Below, one piece after another: positions 6,424 through 7,251 of a stretch of DNA of 7,251 bases. The notes below the pieces were generated by a model, which saw nothing but the letters and a program-made list of their open reading frames with translations, was not told the DNA's origin and did not search any database. Source of the stretch: Myxococcales bacterium (GTDB taxonomy: Bacteria > Myxococcota_A > UBA9160 > SMWR01). Every line of letters begins with the position of its first letter. Position 1 is the stretch's first letter. The stretch lies in NCBI GenBank assembly GCA_022571825.1, contig JACZXC010000141.1, positions 1 to 7,251 of the forward strand, written 5' to 3'. The translations under genes and the position numbers were made by a program.

Positions 6424-6972
6424 CTAGAGGGGCTCGAAGGATGAGACGGTAAAGCTCACGTCCAGGAGGTCGGATTTGTCCGGTCTGGACCGGATGCGAA
6501 GGCTCTTGACCGAGAGCAGCTGTCGCGCCACCTCGATCTGGTGCAGGTAGTTCACTATTTGTGCCAGCGTCACGGCGCCCAGGCCCACCTCGACCTTGGT
6601 TTCCCGGTAGCGATCGTTGGCGGGCGAGGCCACGGGCTCCATCGACTCGACCTTCACCGACGCCTCTCGCGCAAGCGTTTCTAGCGTGGTCCGCAGGTTG
6701 CCGCGCGGTCCACTCCGAATCCGATCCTCGACGGCGGCCAGGCGTTGGTCGACGTCGTCGAACTGCTGGCGCAGGCGCTTCATGACCTCGAGCTGCTGAC
6801 TCGCGGCATTGAGCTGTCGCTGGGTGCCGTCGCCCATTGCGAGAAGAGGCCTGAGGGTACCGACATAGAGCAGGACGATCCCGAACAGGGCGCCGACGGT
6901 CGACAACAGGATCCGCTCGCGTGGCGACAAGCTATTGAAGGCCGCGCGGAATCGCTCCCAACCTTCCCTCAT
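6424..6972 (-). CDS. gspM: Type II secretion system protein GspM
   Basis: A 182-residue bitopic protein of the type II secretion inner-membrane platform. It pairs with GspL and helps link the cytoplasmic ATPase GspE to the pseudopilus. The short cytoplasmic tail contains the 'FNSLSPRERILL' motif (residues 12-23) typical of GspM, followed by a membrane span at about 21-44. A coiled-coil-like segment (about 50-88, 'QLEVMKRLRQQFDDVDQRLA') leads into a periplasmic ferredoxin-like domain (about 92-182) with 'ETKVEVGLGAVTLAQIVNYL' and 'LLSVKSLRIRSRPD'. The length fits the family. The ATG at 6972 overlaps the gspL stop by 4 nt (ATGA), and gspN starts one base after its stop. Confidence 0.93.
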   Translation of the reverse strand: MREGWERFRAAFNSLSPRERILLSTVGALFGIVLLYVGTLRPLLAMGDGTQRQLNAASQQLEVMKRLRQQFDDVDQRLAAVEDRIRSGPRGNLRTTLETLAREASVKVESMEPVASPANDRYRETKVEVGLGAVTLAQIVNYLHQIEVARQLLSVKSLRIRSRPDKSDLLDVSFTVSSFEPL

Positions 6973-7251
6973 GTCGAGCCATCGAGCGGTGCCAAGCTGA
7001 TGGTCACGTTGAAGCGTTTGCCACCGCGCTTTCGGTCGGTCTCGATCGCACCGATTCGGGCCTGGGCAAACGGCGCGAAGGCTGCGAGCTCGGCGCCGAG
7101 ACGGTCGGCGGCTTCGAAGCTCTTGGCGACCACCCGCATGCGGACCGTCTGGCGATCGATGCTCAACTCCTCGAGAACGATGTCCAGGTCGTTCGGAACC
7201 CGCCGGGAGATTTCCGCAAGGACGTCCAGAGCCGACAGGTTTCCGCGATAG
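6969..7251 (-). CDS. gspL: Type II secretion system protein GspL, C-terminal part (5' end beyond right edge)
   Basis: The frame is open from the right edge (first full codon at 7250) to TGA at 6971-6969, giving 93 residues of C-terminus. The sequence 'LSALDVLAEISRRVPNDLDI' followed by 'EELSIDRQTVRMRVVAKSFE' and a closing 'KRFNVTISLAPLDGST' is the periplasmic ferredoxin-like domain of GspL, with the 'IDR.TVR' strand and 'SFEAADRL' helix characteristic of the deltaproteobacterial form. GspL binds GspE in the cytoplasm through its missing N-terminal part and GspM through the membrane and periplasm. The TTG at 7166 is an internal leucine, not the start. The rest of the operon (gspC to gspK) is expected further to the right. 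Confidence 0.88.
   Translation of the reverse strand, partial: YRGNLSALDVLAEISRRVPNDLDIVLEELSIDRQTVRMRVVAKSFEAADRLGAELAAFAPFAQARIGAIETDRKRGGKRFNVTISLAPLDGST

Noticed and set aside
1..7251. CRISPR arrays, tRNA or rRNA genes, insertion sequences, att sites
   Set aside because: No regularly spaced repeats, no cloverleaf or rRNA-like sequence, no transposase or integrase frame and no terminal inverted repeats were seen. Base composition looks even across the window.

Overview
This window is high-GC bacterial DNA with every convincing gene on the minus strand, so transcription runs from position 7251 down to position 1. Gene content, GC bias and a gspL-gspM-gspN order ending in a gspN gene suggest a deltaproteobacterial-type lineage (Myxococcota, Desulfobacterota, Binatota or similar). 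That placement is inference from gene style only; there is no rRNA or marker gene to fix it.

Region by region, in transcription order: (1) 7250-5568 is the tail of a type II secretion (general secretory pathway) operon: the C-terminus of GspL, complete GspM and complete GspN, which are inner-membrane assembly-platform parts. The other gsp genes would lie beyond the right edge. (2) 5571-4603 encodes a two-domain protein with an N-terminal ArsR-type winged helix and a C-terminal class I SAM-dependent methyltransferase. It overlaps gspN by 4 bases. (3) 4602-4498 is the only real gap (105 bp). It holds two small perfect hairpins and a 9-bp direct repeat. (4) 4497-3787 is a HAD-superfamily hydrolase whose first motif lacks the usual second aspartate. 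(5) 3790-2339 and 2342-978 are tldD and tldE (pmbA), the two subunits of the TldD/TldE metalloprotease. (6) 975-109 is a metallo-beta-lactamase-fold hydrolase of the LACTB2 type. (7) From 112 to the left edge a further reading frame begins that looks like the first part of a HEAT-repeat protein.

Except at the 105-bp gap, neighbouring genes overlap by 3-4 bases or are 1-2 bases apart. This implies one or two polycistronic transcripts with translational coupling. Secretion-machine genes therefore run directly into a regulator/methyltransferase and, past the gap, into proteolysis and housekeeping hydrolase genes. Whether this reflects function or just dense packing cannot be decided from one genome. 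I saw no mobile element, CRISPR array, tRNA, rRNA or strong terminator. The long plus-strand open frames are antisense shadows typical of GC-rich DNA.
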